Shown here: positions 1 through 5,775 of the stretch, one piece after another
Position numbering within the stretch: the stretch's first letter is position 1
Layout: each line of letters starts with the position of its first letter
Source: Planctomycetota bacterium
GTDB taxonomy: Bacteria; Planctomycetota; Planctomycetia; Isosphaerales; Isosphaeraceae
Length of the DNA stretch: 7,349 nt
Direction of reading: 5' to 3'
Assembly: GCA_021778575.1 (NCBI GenBank)
Contig: JAJYCH010000229.1
Location: forward strand, 1 to 7,349
Notes under the pieces: model-generated
The model's database searches: none
Seen by the model: the letters and a program-made list of their open reading frames with translations, nothing else
Told to the model about the DNA's origin: nothing
Program-made: the position numbers and the translations under genes

Positions 1-431
1 TCGGGGCGGGCGGCCTGCATGTCGATCTTGTTCAGTGCCGGGACAATGGTCAGATCGGCGTTGATCGCGGCGTAGGCGTTGGCAACGGTCTGCGCCTGGA
101 CTCCCTGGGTCGCGTCGACCAGGAGGATCGCTCCTTCGCAAGCGGCCAGGCTTCGCGAGACCTCGTAATGAAAGTCGACGTGGCCCGGCGTATCGATCAG
201 GTTGAGTTCGTAGTTCTGACCTTCATACTTGTAGTTGATCGCGACGGCCCGGGCCTTGATCGTGATCCCACGTTCGCGCTCGAGGTCCATATCGTCGAGG
301 AGCTGCTCGCGAAACTCGCGCTGGGTGATCGCTCCGGACTGGAGCAAGAGCTGGTCGGCGAGCGTGCTCTTGCCGTGGTCAATGTGGGCGATGATCGAGA
401 AGTTGCGGATAAACTTGGGATCGAAGGCCAT
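1..431 (-). CDS. lepA: Elongation factor 4 (LepA), N-terminal part, cut by window edge
   Basis: This is the first 143 codons of the ribosome-associated translational GTPase LepA/EF4, which acts on stalled or mistranslocated ribosomes at the inner face of the membrane or in the cytosol. The frame starts [20 protein letters not shown] and reads open to the window edge. The G-domain motifs are in order: P-loop AHIDHGKS (residues 15-22), switch I GITIKA (55-60), DTPGH (80-84) and NKID (134-137). The stretch [16 protein letters not shown] after DTPGH and the [13 protein letters not shown] context are typical of LepA rather than EF-G or TypA. LepA proteins are about 600 aa, so roughly three quarters lies outside the window. 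No convincing Shine-Dalgarno precedes the ATG. The start was chosen because LepA homologues begin a few residues before [16 protein letters not shown]. It lies downstream of the ROK kinase on the same strand with a 141-bp gap, and a candidate promoter lies in that gap. Identity is near certain. Confidence 0.97.
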   Translation of the reverse strand, partial: MAFDPKFIRNFSIIAHIDHGKSTLADQLLLQSGAITQREFREQLLDDMDLERERGITIKARAVAINYKYEGQNYELNLIDTPGHVDFHYEVSRSLAACEGAILLVDATQGVQAQTVANAYAAINADLTIVPALNKIDMQAARP

Positions 432-537
432 GTGCGTCCCAACGGTAGTGTGAGGAGGAGAACGTCGGCGGCTCAAAAAGCGGATGGCTTCAGTGGGTGG
501 TCGGCCGGAATCGCGTCACGGTCGCTCGATCTGCGCC

Positions 538-546
538 ATCATACCA
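538..546 (-). promoter_or_regulatory. Candidate extended -10 promoter for lepA
   Basis: Read on the minus strand the site is TGGTATGAT, an extended -10 (TGn) followed by TATGAT, a 5/6 match to TATAAT. No good -35 hexamer lies 16-18 bp upstream, which is acceptable for extended -10 promoters. Transcription would start near base 531 and give a leader of about 100 nt before the lepA ATG. The rest of the 432-572 gap holds no visible gene or hairpin terminator, so read-through from the kinase gene is also possible. This is a motif match only. Confidence 0.35.
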
Positions 547-572
547 TTTCTCCGCTCGGGCGCGATCCCCGG

Positions 573-1580
573 TCAAGCTTCCTGAATTCGCTTCATCGCC
601 CAGCCGGCCGCGCCGATGACTCCCGCGTCGCCGCCGAGCCCGGCGAACTCGATCCGGGTATTTTGCCAGGAGGTCGGAAAGACCAGCGTCTTGATCTCGT
701 GGCGAATCATTTCGAGAAATTCGAGGCCCGCCGCGCTCATTCCGCCGCCGAACAGCACGAGGTCGGGGTCAACCGTATGCATCACCACCGAAGCACCCAC
801 GGCAAGATAGCGGGCCGTCTCGCGGATCAACCGATCGGCCAGCGGGTCGCCCAACCGGGCGCAGCGGCTGATCTCGTGGCCGGTCAACGTGCCTGCTCGC
901 CGGCTCGGTCCGAGCAGTGATTCGGGCTCGCGCTCCAACCCCTCCACGGCTCGGGCGACCAGTGCCGACACCGAGGCATACGCTTCGAGGTGCCCGGTCC
1001 GGCCGCATGAGCAGAGTCGGCCCCCGTCCATCTGGATCGTCATGTGGCCGCATTCGCCGCCGAGTCCGTGACGCCCCTCGATGATCCGTCCCGACTCCAC
1101 GATTCCACAACCGATGCCCGTGCCGATCGTGAACAGGACCAGACTCTGAGTGGTTCGTCCCACCCCGGCCCAATATTCGCCGAAGGCCGCCGCATTGGCG
1201 TCATTGAGCAGAAAAGTCGGCCGATCAAGCCGTTCGGCCAGCCGGGGAGCGAGCGCGAACCCGTTCCAGAGTCTCAGGTTACTGGCGTCGATGATCCGTC
1301 CGGCCGCCGGATCGAGAGTTCCCGCCGCGCCGAGCCCGATCGCCTCGATCGCCCACCAGTCCAGGCCGCTGGCTTCGACCGCGCGATCGGCGGCACGAGC
1401 GAGGGTCTTCAGGCCAACCTCCGGCCCGAGTTCCGGCTGGGTCGGCTCGTTGACAAGGGCGAGCGGTTTCCCGTTCGGATCGACCACCCCCGCCTTGATG
1501 TTCGTCCCGCCCAGGTCGAGCCCCAACCAGTAGCGCGGTCGAGCATCGGTGGAATCCATCGCCATCGCCTGAGACCTCAT
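573..1580 (-). CDS. ROK-family sugar kinase (glucokinase-like)
   Basis: A cytosolic ATP-dependent hexose kinase of the ROK family, 335 aa from the first ATG; the usual length is 300-330. The N-terminal phosphate-binding loop is LGLDLGGTNIKAG (about residues 19-31). The catalytic Asp is in LLNDANAAAFGE. The ROK signature runs through IGTGIGCGIV to GLGGECGH. The zinc site reads GH...CSCGRTGHLEAYAS: the His and first two Cys are present, but the third Cys of the usual CxCGxxGCxE is His. There is no N-terminal helix-turn-helix, so this is a kinase and not a NagC/XylR-type repressor. The substrate (glucose, fructose, N-acetylglucosamine or similar) cannot be read from the sequence. The start is uncertain. 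ATG at 1565 has GAGG nine bases upstream, while ATG at 1580 has only a distant AAAGG; both keep the whole domain. A palindrome sits at the candidate promoter, suggesting repressor control. lepA follows on the same strand. Confidence 0.93.
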   Translation of the reverse strand: MRSQAMAMDSTDARPRYWLGLDLGGTNIKAGVVDPNGKPLALVNEPTQPELGPEVGLKTLARAADRAVEASGLDWWAIEAIGLGAAGTLDPAAGRIIDASNLRLWNGFALAPRLAERLDRPTFLLNDANAAAFGEYWAGVGRTTQSLVLFTIGTGIGCGIVESGRIIEGRHGLGGECGHMTIQMDGGRLCSCGRTGHLEAYASVSALVARAVEGLEREPESLLGPSRRAGTLTGHEISRCARLGDPLADRLIRETARYLAVGASVVMHTVDPDLVLFGGGMSAAGLEFLEMIRHEIKTLVFPTSWQNTRIEFAGLGGDAGVIGAAGWAMKRIQEA

Positions 1581-1593
1581 GATCCGGCCGAAC

Positions 1594-1610
1594 CTTTGAT
1601 CCGATCAAAG
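1594..1610. promoter_or_regulatory. Operator-like palindrome upstream of the ROK kinase
   Basis: A perfect inverted repeat, CTTTGATC-C-GATCAAAG: 8-bp arms around a single central base. It extends to 11-bp arms (1591-1613) if one mismatch at 1593/1611 is allowed. It overlaps the last two bases of the kinase -10 box at 1609-1614 and covers the expected transcription start, a classic repressor position. A loop of one base is too tight for a full RNA hairpin, so a DNA-binding site is the better reading. The regulator is unknown; none is adjacent to this gene. Confidence 0.5.
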
Positions 1611-1638
1611 TTTAAAGCCAGTCACCGGTGATCGTCAA
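1609..1638 (-). promoter_or_regulatory. Candidate sigma-70-type promoter of the ROK kinase
   Basis: On the minus strand, a -35 box TTGACG (plus-strand 1633-1638) is separated by 18 bp from a -10 box TAAACT (1609-1614). That is 5/6 and 4/6 of consensus. Transcription would start near 1602, inside the palindrome, and give a leader of some 20-37 nt depending on the translation start used. The spacer contains a perfect 10-bp palindrome at 1622-1631. Prediction is by motif only. Confidence 0.42.
1622..1631. repeat. 10-bp palindrome TCACCGGTGA in the kinase promoter spacer
   Basis: A perfect self-complementary decamer lying between the -35 and -10 boxes of the predicted kinase promoter. It may be a protein-binding half of the regulatory region, but a single 10-bp palindrome could also occur by chance in 160 bp of intergenic DNA. 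Confidence 0.3.
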
Positions 1639-1644
1639 TCGACC

Positions 1645-1654
1645 ACTCGCGAGT
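1645..1654. repeat. 10-bp palindrome ACTCGCGAGT between the divergent promoters
   Basis: A second perfect decamer palindrome. It touches the first base of the predicted -35 box of the plus-strand promoter (1654-1659) and lies just upstream of the minus-strand promoter. It could serve either direction, for example as a site for the ribbon-helix-helix protein encoded at 1741. It remains a weak signal alone. Confidence 0.28.
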
Positions 1655-1682
1655 TCACGGCCACGCTGTTACCATGAATAAT
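1654..1682 (+). promoter_or_regulatory. Candidate promoter of the RHH / metallopeptidase unit
   Basis: A -35-like TTCACG (1654-1659, 4/6) and a -10-like AATAAT (1677-1682, 5/6) are separated by 17 bp. Transcription would begin near 1690, giving a leader of about 50 nt before the ATG at 1741. It is divergent from the kinase promoter, and the two -35 boxes are only about 15 bp apart. Confidence 0.38.
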
Positions 1683-1740
1683 TGTTGGACCCTCATCGTC
1701 CAGGAAGCCAATCGAATCCTCTTCCGGGAACACCCGACCG

Positions 1741-1935
1741 ATGGAAATTCCCCTCGATCCCGAAATCGAGAAGGTCGTGCTCCAGAAAGTCACGTCGGGC
1801 GAATACCCGTCGGTCGCCAACCTGGTCGAGGAAGCGCTCTTCTTGCTCGTCGAGCGCGACTGGTCGCGGTCCCAGACAGAGTTGCAAGGTCGGATGCCGT
1901 CGCTGTTTGAACTCGATCGGGAAGTGTCCGAATAA
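1741..1935 (+). CDS. Small ribbon-helix-helix (ParD/CopG-like) DNA-binding protein
   Basis: A 64-aa protein. Residues 1-40 look like the N-terminal RHH domain of ParD-type antitoxins: a short beta strand (MEIPL, 1-5), helix A (DPEIEKVVLQKVTSG, 6-20), a SGEYPS turn, then helix B (VANLVEEALFLLVERD, 25-40). The C-terminal part (41-64) is polar and acidic, like a short antitoxin tail. RHH proteins dimerise, bind operators with the beta strand and often autoregulate. Normally a ParE/RelE toxin follows; none is present on either side. The next gene starts 11 bp downstream and its Shine-Dalgarno overlaps this stop codon, so the two are probably cotranslated. The start ATG has only a weak upstream GGGAA at a long spacing. 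It may be an orphan antitoxin or a dedicated regulator of the peptidase gene. The family call is fairly secure and the role is unknown. Confidence 0.8.
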   Translation: MEIPLDPEIEKVVLQKVTSGEYPSVANLVEEALFLLVERDWSRSQTELQGRMPSLFELDREVSE

Positions 1936-1939
1936 GGAA
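1934..1939 (+). promoter_or_regulatory. Shine-Dalgarno of the DUF1570-type gene, overlapping the RHH stop codon
   Basis: AAGGAA begins inside the TAA stop of the upstream gene and stands 7 nt before the ATG at 1947. This spacing supports that start and points to translational coupling between the two genes. Confidence 0.65.
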
Positions 1940-1946
1940 AATTCCT

Positions 1947-2861
1947 ATGTCCTCGGTTCAGGTTTTAACGACCCGGCGTTCCTGGCTCCTCGGTTCCCTC
2001 GCCGTCGCGGTGTTGGGAGCTAGCCCGCCTGATCATCCCGAACTTGATGGCATCCGCGCCAAAGGGAAACAGGCGGGGATGGAAGGCTTCGACGAGTCGG
2101 AATCAGACCATTACCTGGCCATCGGTGATGCTCCGAAGCGGTTTCGCGACGAGGCGCTATCGGTCTGCGATTCGGTCTTCAAGGATTATCGCAAGTATTT
2201 CAGCGATAAAGGGTTCGAGCTGAGTGCTCCAAAGGCGAAGCTGGTCGTGGTGACGCTTCAGGGGCCGAAGGCTTACGCGATGTTCGAAGGCGGCTTCGTC
2301 GATGACGCGATCGGTGGTCACTACGACCTCGAAGAGAACCGACTGGTGATGTTCGACTTCCGAGGGACCGGCGCGAACCCGAAAGCCCCGGTGGCCGAGC
2401 AGGAAAACACGTTCGTCCTGGTCCATGAGACCATGCACCAGCTTACCTATAACACGGGCCTGCTCGACCTCAAGTCCGACGTCCCGCTTTGCATCGCCGA
2501 AGGGTTGGCCACGATCGGCGAGACCTGGGCACCCCGGAAAAAAGGGGTGATCGGCTCCACGAACCGGCGACGACTCCTCGGACTCGAACTGGGCCGCAAG
2601 CAAGGTGTGAAGTGGATTCCGATCGCCAGGCTTCTGGCCGACGATAAGCTCCTGAATGAAGAGAAGACCCAGCAAGTTGCCTACGCCGAGAGCTGGATGC
2701 TCGTCAACAAGCTGCTGAAAGACCCCGCCCGACTTCCCAAGTTCCGCGCCTACCTGGCCGCCCTTCGCGACAAACCCGACCCCGCCCGACGAATCGAGAT
2801 CGCCACGACTCACCTCGGTGATCTGGAGAAGCTCGATCGCGACGTCCGATCCGGCAAGTGA
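1947..2861 (+). CDS. Exported HExxH zinc-peptidase-like protein (DUF1570 type)
   Basis: A 304-aa protein with an N-terminal export signal: TTRRSWLLGSLAVAVLGAS (8-26). Its RR followed by a hydrophobic stretch loosely fits a Tat signal, although a Sec signal is equally possible. The mature part carries FVLVHETMHQLTY with an HExxH zinc site (H160, E161, H164). A likely third ligand, Glu185, lies 21 residues on in CIAEGLATIGE; this HExxH-(~20)-E spacing is that of gluzincin metallopeptidases. The arrangement resembles DUF1570 proteins, which are frequent in planctomycetes and have not been characterised well. The N-terminal half (about 60-150) is mixed alpha/beta with no motif I can name. It should act outside the cytoplasm; the substrate is unknown. 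It is the second gene of a unit with the RHH protein. No intrinsic terminator is visible in 2862-2905. The catalytic residues are intact, but activity is inferred. Confidence 0.8.
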   Translation: MSSVQVLTTRRSWLLGSLAVAVLGASPPDHPELDGIRAKGKQAGMEGFDESESDHYLAIGDAPKRFRDEALSVCDSVFKDYRKYFSDKGFELSAPKAKLVVVTLQGPKAYAMFEGGFVDDAIGGHYDLEENRLVMFDFRGTGANPKAPVAEQENTFVLVHETMHQLTYNTGLLDLKSDVPLCIAEGLATIGETWAPRKKGVIGSTNRRRLLGLELGRKQGVKWIPIARLLADDKLLNEEKTQQVAYAESWMLVNKLLKDPARLPKFRAYLAALRDKPDPARRIEIATTHLGDLEKLDRDVRSGK

Positions 2862-2905
2862 GCGATACTTCGACCCCTTCCATACAGAATTCAGAACAAC
2901 CTCTC

Positions 2906-2933
2906 TTGACGATTCGATCTCATTCCCTACACT
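2906..2933 (+). promoter_or_regulatory. Candidate promoter of the TetR-transporter operon
   Basis: TTGACG (2906-2911, 5/6 of the -35 consensus) and TACACT (2928-2933, 4/6 of the -10) are separated by 16 bp. The start would be near 2940, inside the operator that begins at the very next base, 2934. The arrangement supports repression by the first gene product. Confidence 0.55.
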
Positions 2934-2957
2934 CGTTTCAAACGTCTGTTTGAAACG
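2934..2957. promoter_or_regulatory. TetR-type operator: perfect 10-4-10 inverted repeat
   Basis: CGTTTCAAAC (2934-2943), spacer GTCT, then GTTTGAAACG (2948-2957): perfectly complementary 10-bp arms. Each arm also contains the pseudo-palindrome GTTTsAAAC (centres 2939 and 2952, 13 bp apart), so two repressor dimers could bind side by side. It abuts the -10 box and ends 23 bp before the GTG start of the TetR gene. Binding by the adjacent regulator is inferred from location, and TetR proteins are well known to autorepress this way. In RNA the same sequence could form a 10-bp stem with a 4-nt loop, but no U-tract follows, so it is not a terminator. Confidence 0.75.
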
Positions 2958-2965
2958 GTTGATTC

Positions 2966-2973
2966 AGGGGGAG
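2966..2973 (+). promoter_or_regulatory. Shine-Dalgarno fixing the GTG start of the TetR gene
   Basis: AGGGGGAG ends 7 nt before GTG at 2981. It is the only good ribosome-binding site here and supports the GTG start, which places the helix-turn-helix domain at the normal distance from the N-terminus. Confidence 0.65.
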
Positions 2974-2980
2974 AATCGGG

Positions 2981-3639
<659 letters not shown>

Positions 3640-3643
<4 letters not shown>

Positions 3644-4887
3644 GCTGGATCGCCTTGCAGATGCTGACCGGCGACCGGGCCAAGTTCTTTGGAATCGTGA
3701 TGGGGCTGACCTTCGCCGCGCTGTTGATCACCCAGCAAGGGTCGATCTTTTGCGGTCTGATGCTCCGGACGGCCTCGCAGATTACCGACACGACCGGGGC
3801 CGACCTCTGGGTGATGGACCCCAACGTCCTCCAGGTTGATGACAACAAGCCAATGATCGAGAACAACCTCTACCGGGTCCGAGGGGTCGAGGGGATTCTC
3901 TGGGCCGTGCCGTTCTACAAGGGGACGGGACGAGCCAAGGTCAACAATATTCACGGCAAGCCGGAGAAAGTGATCGAGTCGGTAATCCTGCTCGGTCTCG
4001 ACGACTCATCAATGGTCGGCGGACCTCCCGACGAGCGAATCCTGGTCGGTCGGCTTGAAGACCTGCGCAAGCCCGATGCCGTGTTCGTCGATCAGACCCG
4101 GCTCGGCAAGCTCTTTCCGGGCCTCCCGCCGCAGTACTATCAGCTTCCCGACCCCAAGAAGCCCGGTTATGAGAACAAGGAAGACATTCGCTACTTCGTC
4201 GGCAAGGAGATCGAGATGAACGACCATCGGGCGATCATCGTCGGCGTCTGCGAAGCGTCGCGGACCTTCCAGTCGAACCCGGTCATTTACACGACCTATT
4301 CCCGGGCCAAGAGTTATGTCGCCCAGGAGCGCAAGGTTTTGTCGTACATCCTGGCCAAGGTCGAGGAACCGAAGGGGCTGACCAGCGCCGAGAAAGTTGC
4401 CCTCTACAAGGATGTGGCCCGCGAGGTCAATCGTCAGACCGGTCTGCTGGCGCTTTCGAGTGAAGACTTCACCTGGAAAACCATTGATTATTACATGAAG
4501 TATACCGGGATTCCGATCAATTTCGGGATCACGGCGTTCCTCGGCTTCCTGGTCGGGACGGCGATCGCCGGTCAAACCTTTTATAACTTCACGCTTGAGA
4601 ACCTCAAGCAGTTCGGGGCCTTGAAGGCCATGGGCGCGACCAACGGCAAGATCGTTGGGATGATCTTGCTCCAGGCCACCGTCGTCGGGTTGCTCGGCTA
4701 CGGGATCGGAGTCGGTCTGGCCGCGTTCTTTGGCGTCCGGACCAAGGGGGGAGAACTGGCGTTTTACACGCCCTGGCAGCTCTTGCCGATCACCGGCGTG
4801 GCGGTCGTGATGATCTGCATCCTGGCAAGCTTGTTGAGTGTCCGGAAGGTGATGGTCCTGGAGCCCGCAGTAGTCTTCCGGGGTTGA
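3640..4887 (+). CDS. FtsX/MacB-like ABC transporter permease
   Basis: A 415-aa inner-membrane permease. Topology: a first membrane helix at about 16-36, a large extracytoplasmic domain at about 40-285 (MacB-PCD type), then three helices at about 292-314, 338-362 and 379-401. This is the four-helix type VII (MacB/LolCE/DevC) layout. The cytosolic loop NFTLENLKQFGALKAMGATN (317-335) is the usual FtsX coupling element that contacts the ATPase; the C-terminal LSVRKVMVLEPAVVFRG matches the family ending (xxPAxxxR). These proteins mechanically transmit ATP hydrolysis to periplasmic partners rather than forming a classic channel, so substrates are often picked up outside the inner membrane. The gene starts within the TetR stop (ATGA), with AAGGAG 8 nt upstream (3626-3631), so translational coupling is likely. 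The ATPase and adaptor follow. DevC is the closest named analogue by context; substrate unknown. Confidence 0.92.
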
Positions 4888-4938
4888 TCGGTCGGTCTCG
4901 GCTGATCGGTTTTCTCCCTCTCGACTCCCTCCACGACG

Positions 4939-4944
4939 AAGGAA
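4939..4944 (+). promoter_or_regulatory. Shine-Dalgarno deciding the ATPase start
   Basis: AAGGAA stands 8 nt before ATG 4953. A TTG in the same frame at 4884 overlaps the permease stop and would add 23 residues (MIGRSRLIGFLPLDS...) that look nothing like an ABC ATPase N-terminus. The internal ATG is therefore preferred. The remaining gap 4888-4952 holds only an 8-bp direct repeat, TGATCGGT (4885-4892 and 4903-4910). Confidence 0.65.
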
Positions 4945-4952
4945 GTGACGCG

Positions 4953-5720
4953 ATGCTTGAGCCGCATTCTTCGCCGCAGAATTCGAGTCTGCCCCGATCG
5001 GGCCTGGCGGGGCCGACTCCGCAAGTCGCCGTCGAGATCCGTCGGGTCGCCAAGCATTTCGGCTCGGGCGAGCGCCGGGTCATGGCCTTGCAGGATGTTG
5101 ACTGGGATGTCTACGCCGGGCAGATGAGCTTGATCGTCGGGCCATCGGGCTGCGGCAAGACGACGTTGTTGTCCGTGATCGCCGGGATTCTCAATGCCGA
5201 CTCCGGCTCGGTCCGGATTTTTGGCAGCGAGGTCTCGGCGATGAGCGACCGGGCCAAGACCCGGTTCCGCGCCCGGCATATCGGCTTTGTGTTCCAGCAG
5301 TACAACCTGCTTCCCGCGCTGACGGCGGCCGAGAACGCGGCGATCCCGCTGGTCATCGCCGGCTGGTCGAAAGCCAAGGCGGTTCGGCGGGCGAAGGAAG
5401 TTCTGGACTCGCTGGGAATGGGCAAGAAGACCGAGAATCTGCCCAGCCAGCTCTCGGGCGGGCAGCAGCAGCGGGTGGCGATCTCTCGGGCTCTGGTTCA
5501 CCAGCCCAGTCTTCTGGTCTGCGACGAGCCAACCGCCGCGCTCGATCACGAGACCGGTCTCTCGGTGATGGAGTTGCTCCGCGAGTCGGCGGTGAAACCG
5601 GACCGCGCGGTCGTCGTGGTCACTCACGACAACCGGGTCTTTCACTTCGGCGATCGGATCGCCCACATGGACGACGGCCGGATGATCCAGGTCGAGGATC
5701 GGACCCAGGTCGCCGCTTGA
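4953..5720 (+). CDS. ABC transporter ATP-binding protein (LolD/MacB/DevA type)
   Basis: A 255-aa cytosolic ATPase that should pair as a dimer with the FtsX-like permease. All motifs are intact: Walker A GPSGCGKT (63-70), Q-loop FQQYNLLP (114-121), signature LSGGQQQRVAISRAL (167-181), Walker B LLVCDEP with catalytic Glu192, D-loop AALD, and H-loop His225 in VVVVTHD. The combination FVFQQYNLLPALTAAENAAIPL and LSGGQQQRVAISRAL is characteristic of the MacB/LolD lipoprotein- and macrolide-exporter ATPases. The first 24 residues are a Ser/Pro-rich lead before the fold starts at VAVEIRRVAKHFGSG. The start ATG follows a good Shine-Dalgarno 65 bp after the permease stop. It lies between permease and adaptor in the same direction, so it is almost surely part of the same pump. 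Confidence 0.94.
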   Translation: MLEPHSSPQNSSLPRSGLAGPTPQVAVEIRRVAKHFGSGERRVMALQDVDWDVYAGQMSLIVGPSGCGKTTLLSVIAGILNADSGSVRIFGSEVSAMSDRAKTRFRARHIGFVFQQYNLLPALTAAENAAIPLVIAGWSKAKAVRRAKEVLDSLGMGKKTENLPSQLSGGQQQRVAISRALVHQPSLLVCDEPTAALDHETGLSVMELLRESAVKPDRAVVVVTHDNRVFHFGDRIAHMDDGRMIQVEDRTQVAA

Positions 5721-5729
5721 TTTGCAAAT
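5720..5729. repeat. 10-bp palindrome ATTTGCAAAT at the ATPase stop codon
   Basis: A perfect self-complementary decamer overlapping the last base of the TGA stop and opening an AT-rich gap. It could be a protein-binding site for a secondary promoter. It has no U-tract and is too short for a terminator. Confidence 0.3.
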
Positions 5730-5750
5730 TTATTGATTATTGATTCTTTG
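5721..5750 (+). other. AT-rich leader with tandem heptamer ATTGATT x2
   Basis: Only 6 of these 30 bases are G or C, in striking contrast with the GC-rich genes on both sides. It contains two adjacent copies of ATTGATT (5732-5738 and 5739-5745). It precedes the Shine-Dalgarno of the fusion-protein gene by about a dozen bases. It may be an unstructured translation-enhancing leader or hold a weak internal promoter (TTGCAA at 5722-5727 is -35-like, but no good -10 follows at 17 bp). Confidence 0.45.
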
Positions 5751-5762
5751 AATGGGTCGAAT

Positions 5763-5767
5763 GGAGG
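5763..5767 (+). promoter_or_regulatory. Shine-Dalgarno deciding the membrane fusion protein start
   Basis: GGAGG stands 8 nt before ATG 5776. The in-frame ATGs at 5752 and 5761 lack such a site, and using 5752 would place this motif inside the coding region. From 5776 the protein begins MFRKLLLPL, a normal charged-then-hydrophobic membrane anchor. Confidence 0.72.
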
Positions 5768-5775
5768 TCCCGCCG

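Noticed and set aside
168..920. 250-codon plus-strand open frame
   Set aside because: It is antisense to both lepA and the ROK kinase, spans the gap between them, and its protein is Arg/Asp-rich with no recognisable domain. It is a by-product of high GC.
573..1580. ROK protein as a NagC/Mlc-type transcription repressor
   Set aside because: There is no N-terminal helix-turn-helix; the phosphate-binding motif begins about 19 residues from the start.
1044..1631. 195-codon plus-strand open frame
   Set aside because: It is antisense to the clear ROK kinase and has a composition typical of a shadow frame.
1936..1946. AGGAA-AA-TTCCT inverted repeat before the peptidase start
   Set aside because: The loop is only two bases, so an RNA hairpin is unlikely; the left arm is simply the Shine-Dalgarno.
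1674..2023. Overlapping plus-strand frames that could encode a partner toxin for the RHH protein
   Set aside because: Their translations are Arg/Ser/Pro-rich and show no ParE/RelE features; they are out-of-frame readings of the RHH gene.
2157..2813. 218-codon minus-strand open frame
   Set aside because: It is antisense to the HExxH protein gene, which has a signal peptide, a zinc motif and a ribosome-binding site; the shadow has none.
2934..2957. Intrinsic terminator for the upstream peptidase gene
   Set aside because: The stem is strong, but no U-tract follows, and the location directly after a promoter -10 box fits an operator better.
4884..4952. TTG start for the ATPase overlapping the permease stop
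   Set aside because: The overlap looked like coupling, but the extra 23 residues do not resemble the family, and ATG 4953 has a good Shine-Dalgarno.
4764..5666. 300-codon minus-strand open frame
   Set aside because: It is antisense to the ABC ATPase with all its motifs; the translation is low-complexity Arg/Pro/Asp-rich.
5752..5775. Longer N-terminus of the membrane fusion protein from ATG 5752 or 5761
   Set aside because: GGAGG at 5763-5767 sits at the correct distance for ATG 5776 and would be inside the coding region otherwise.
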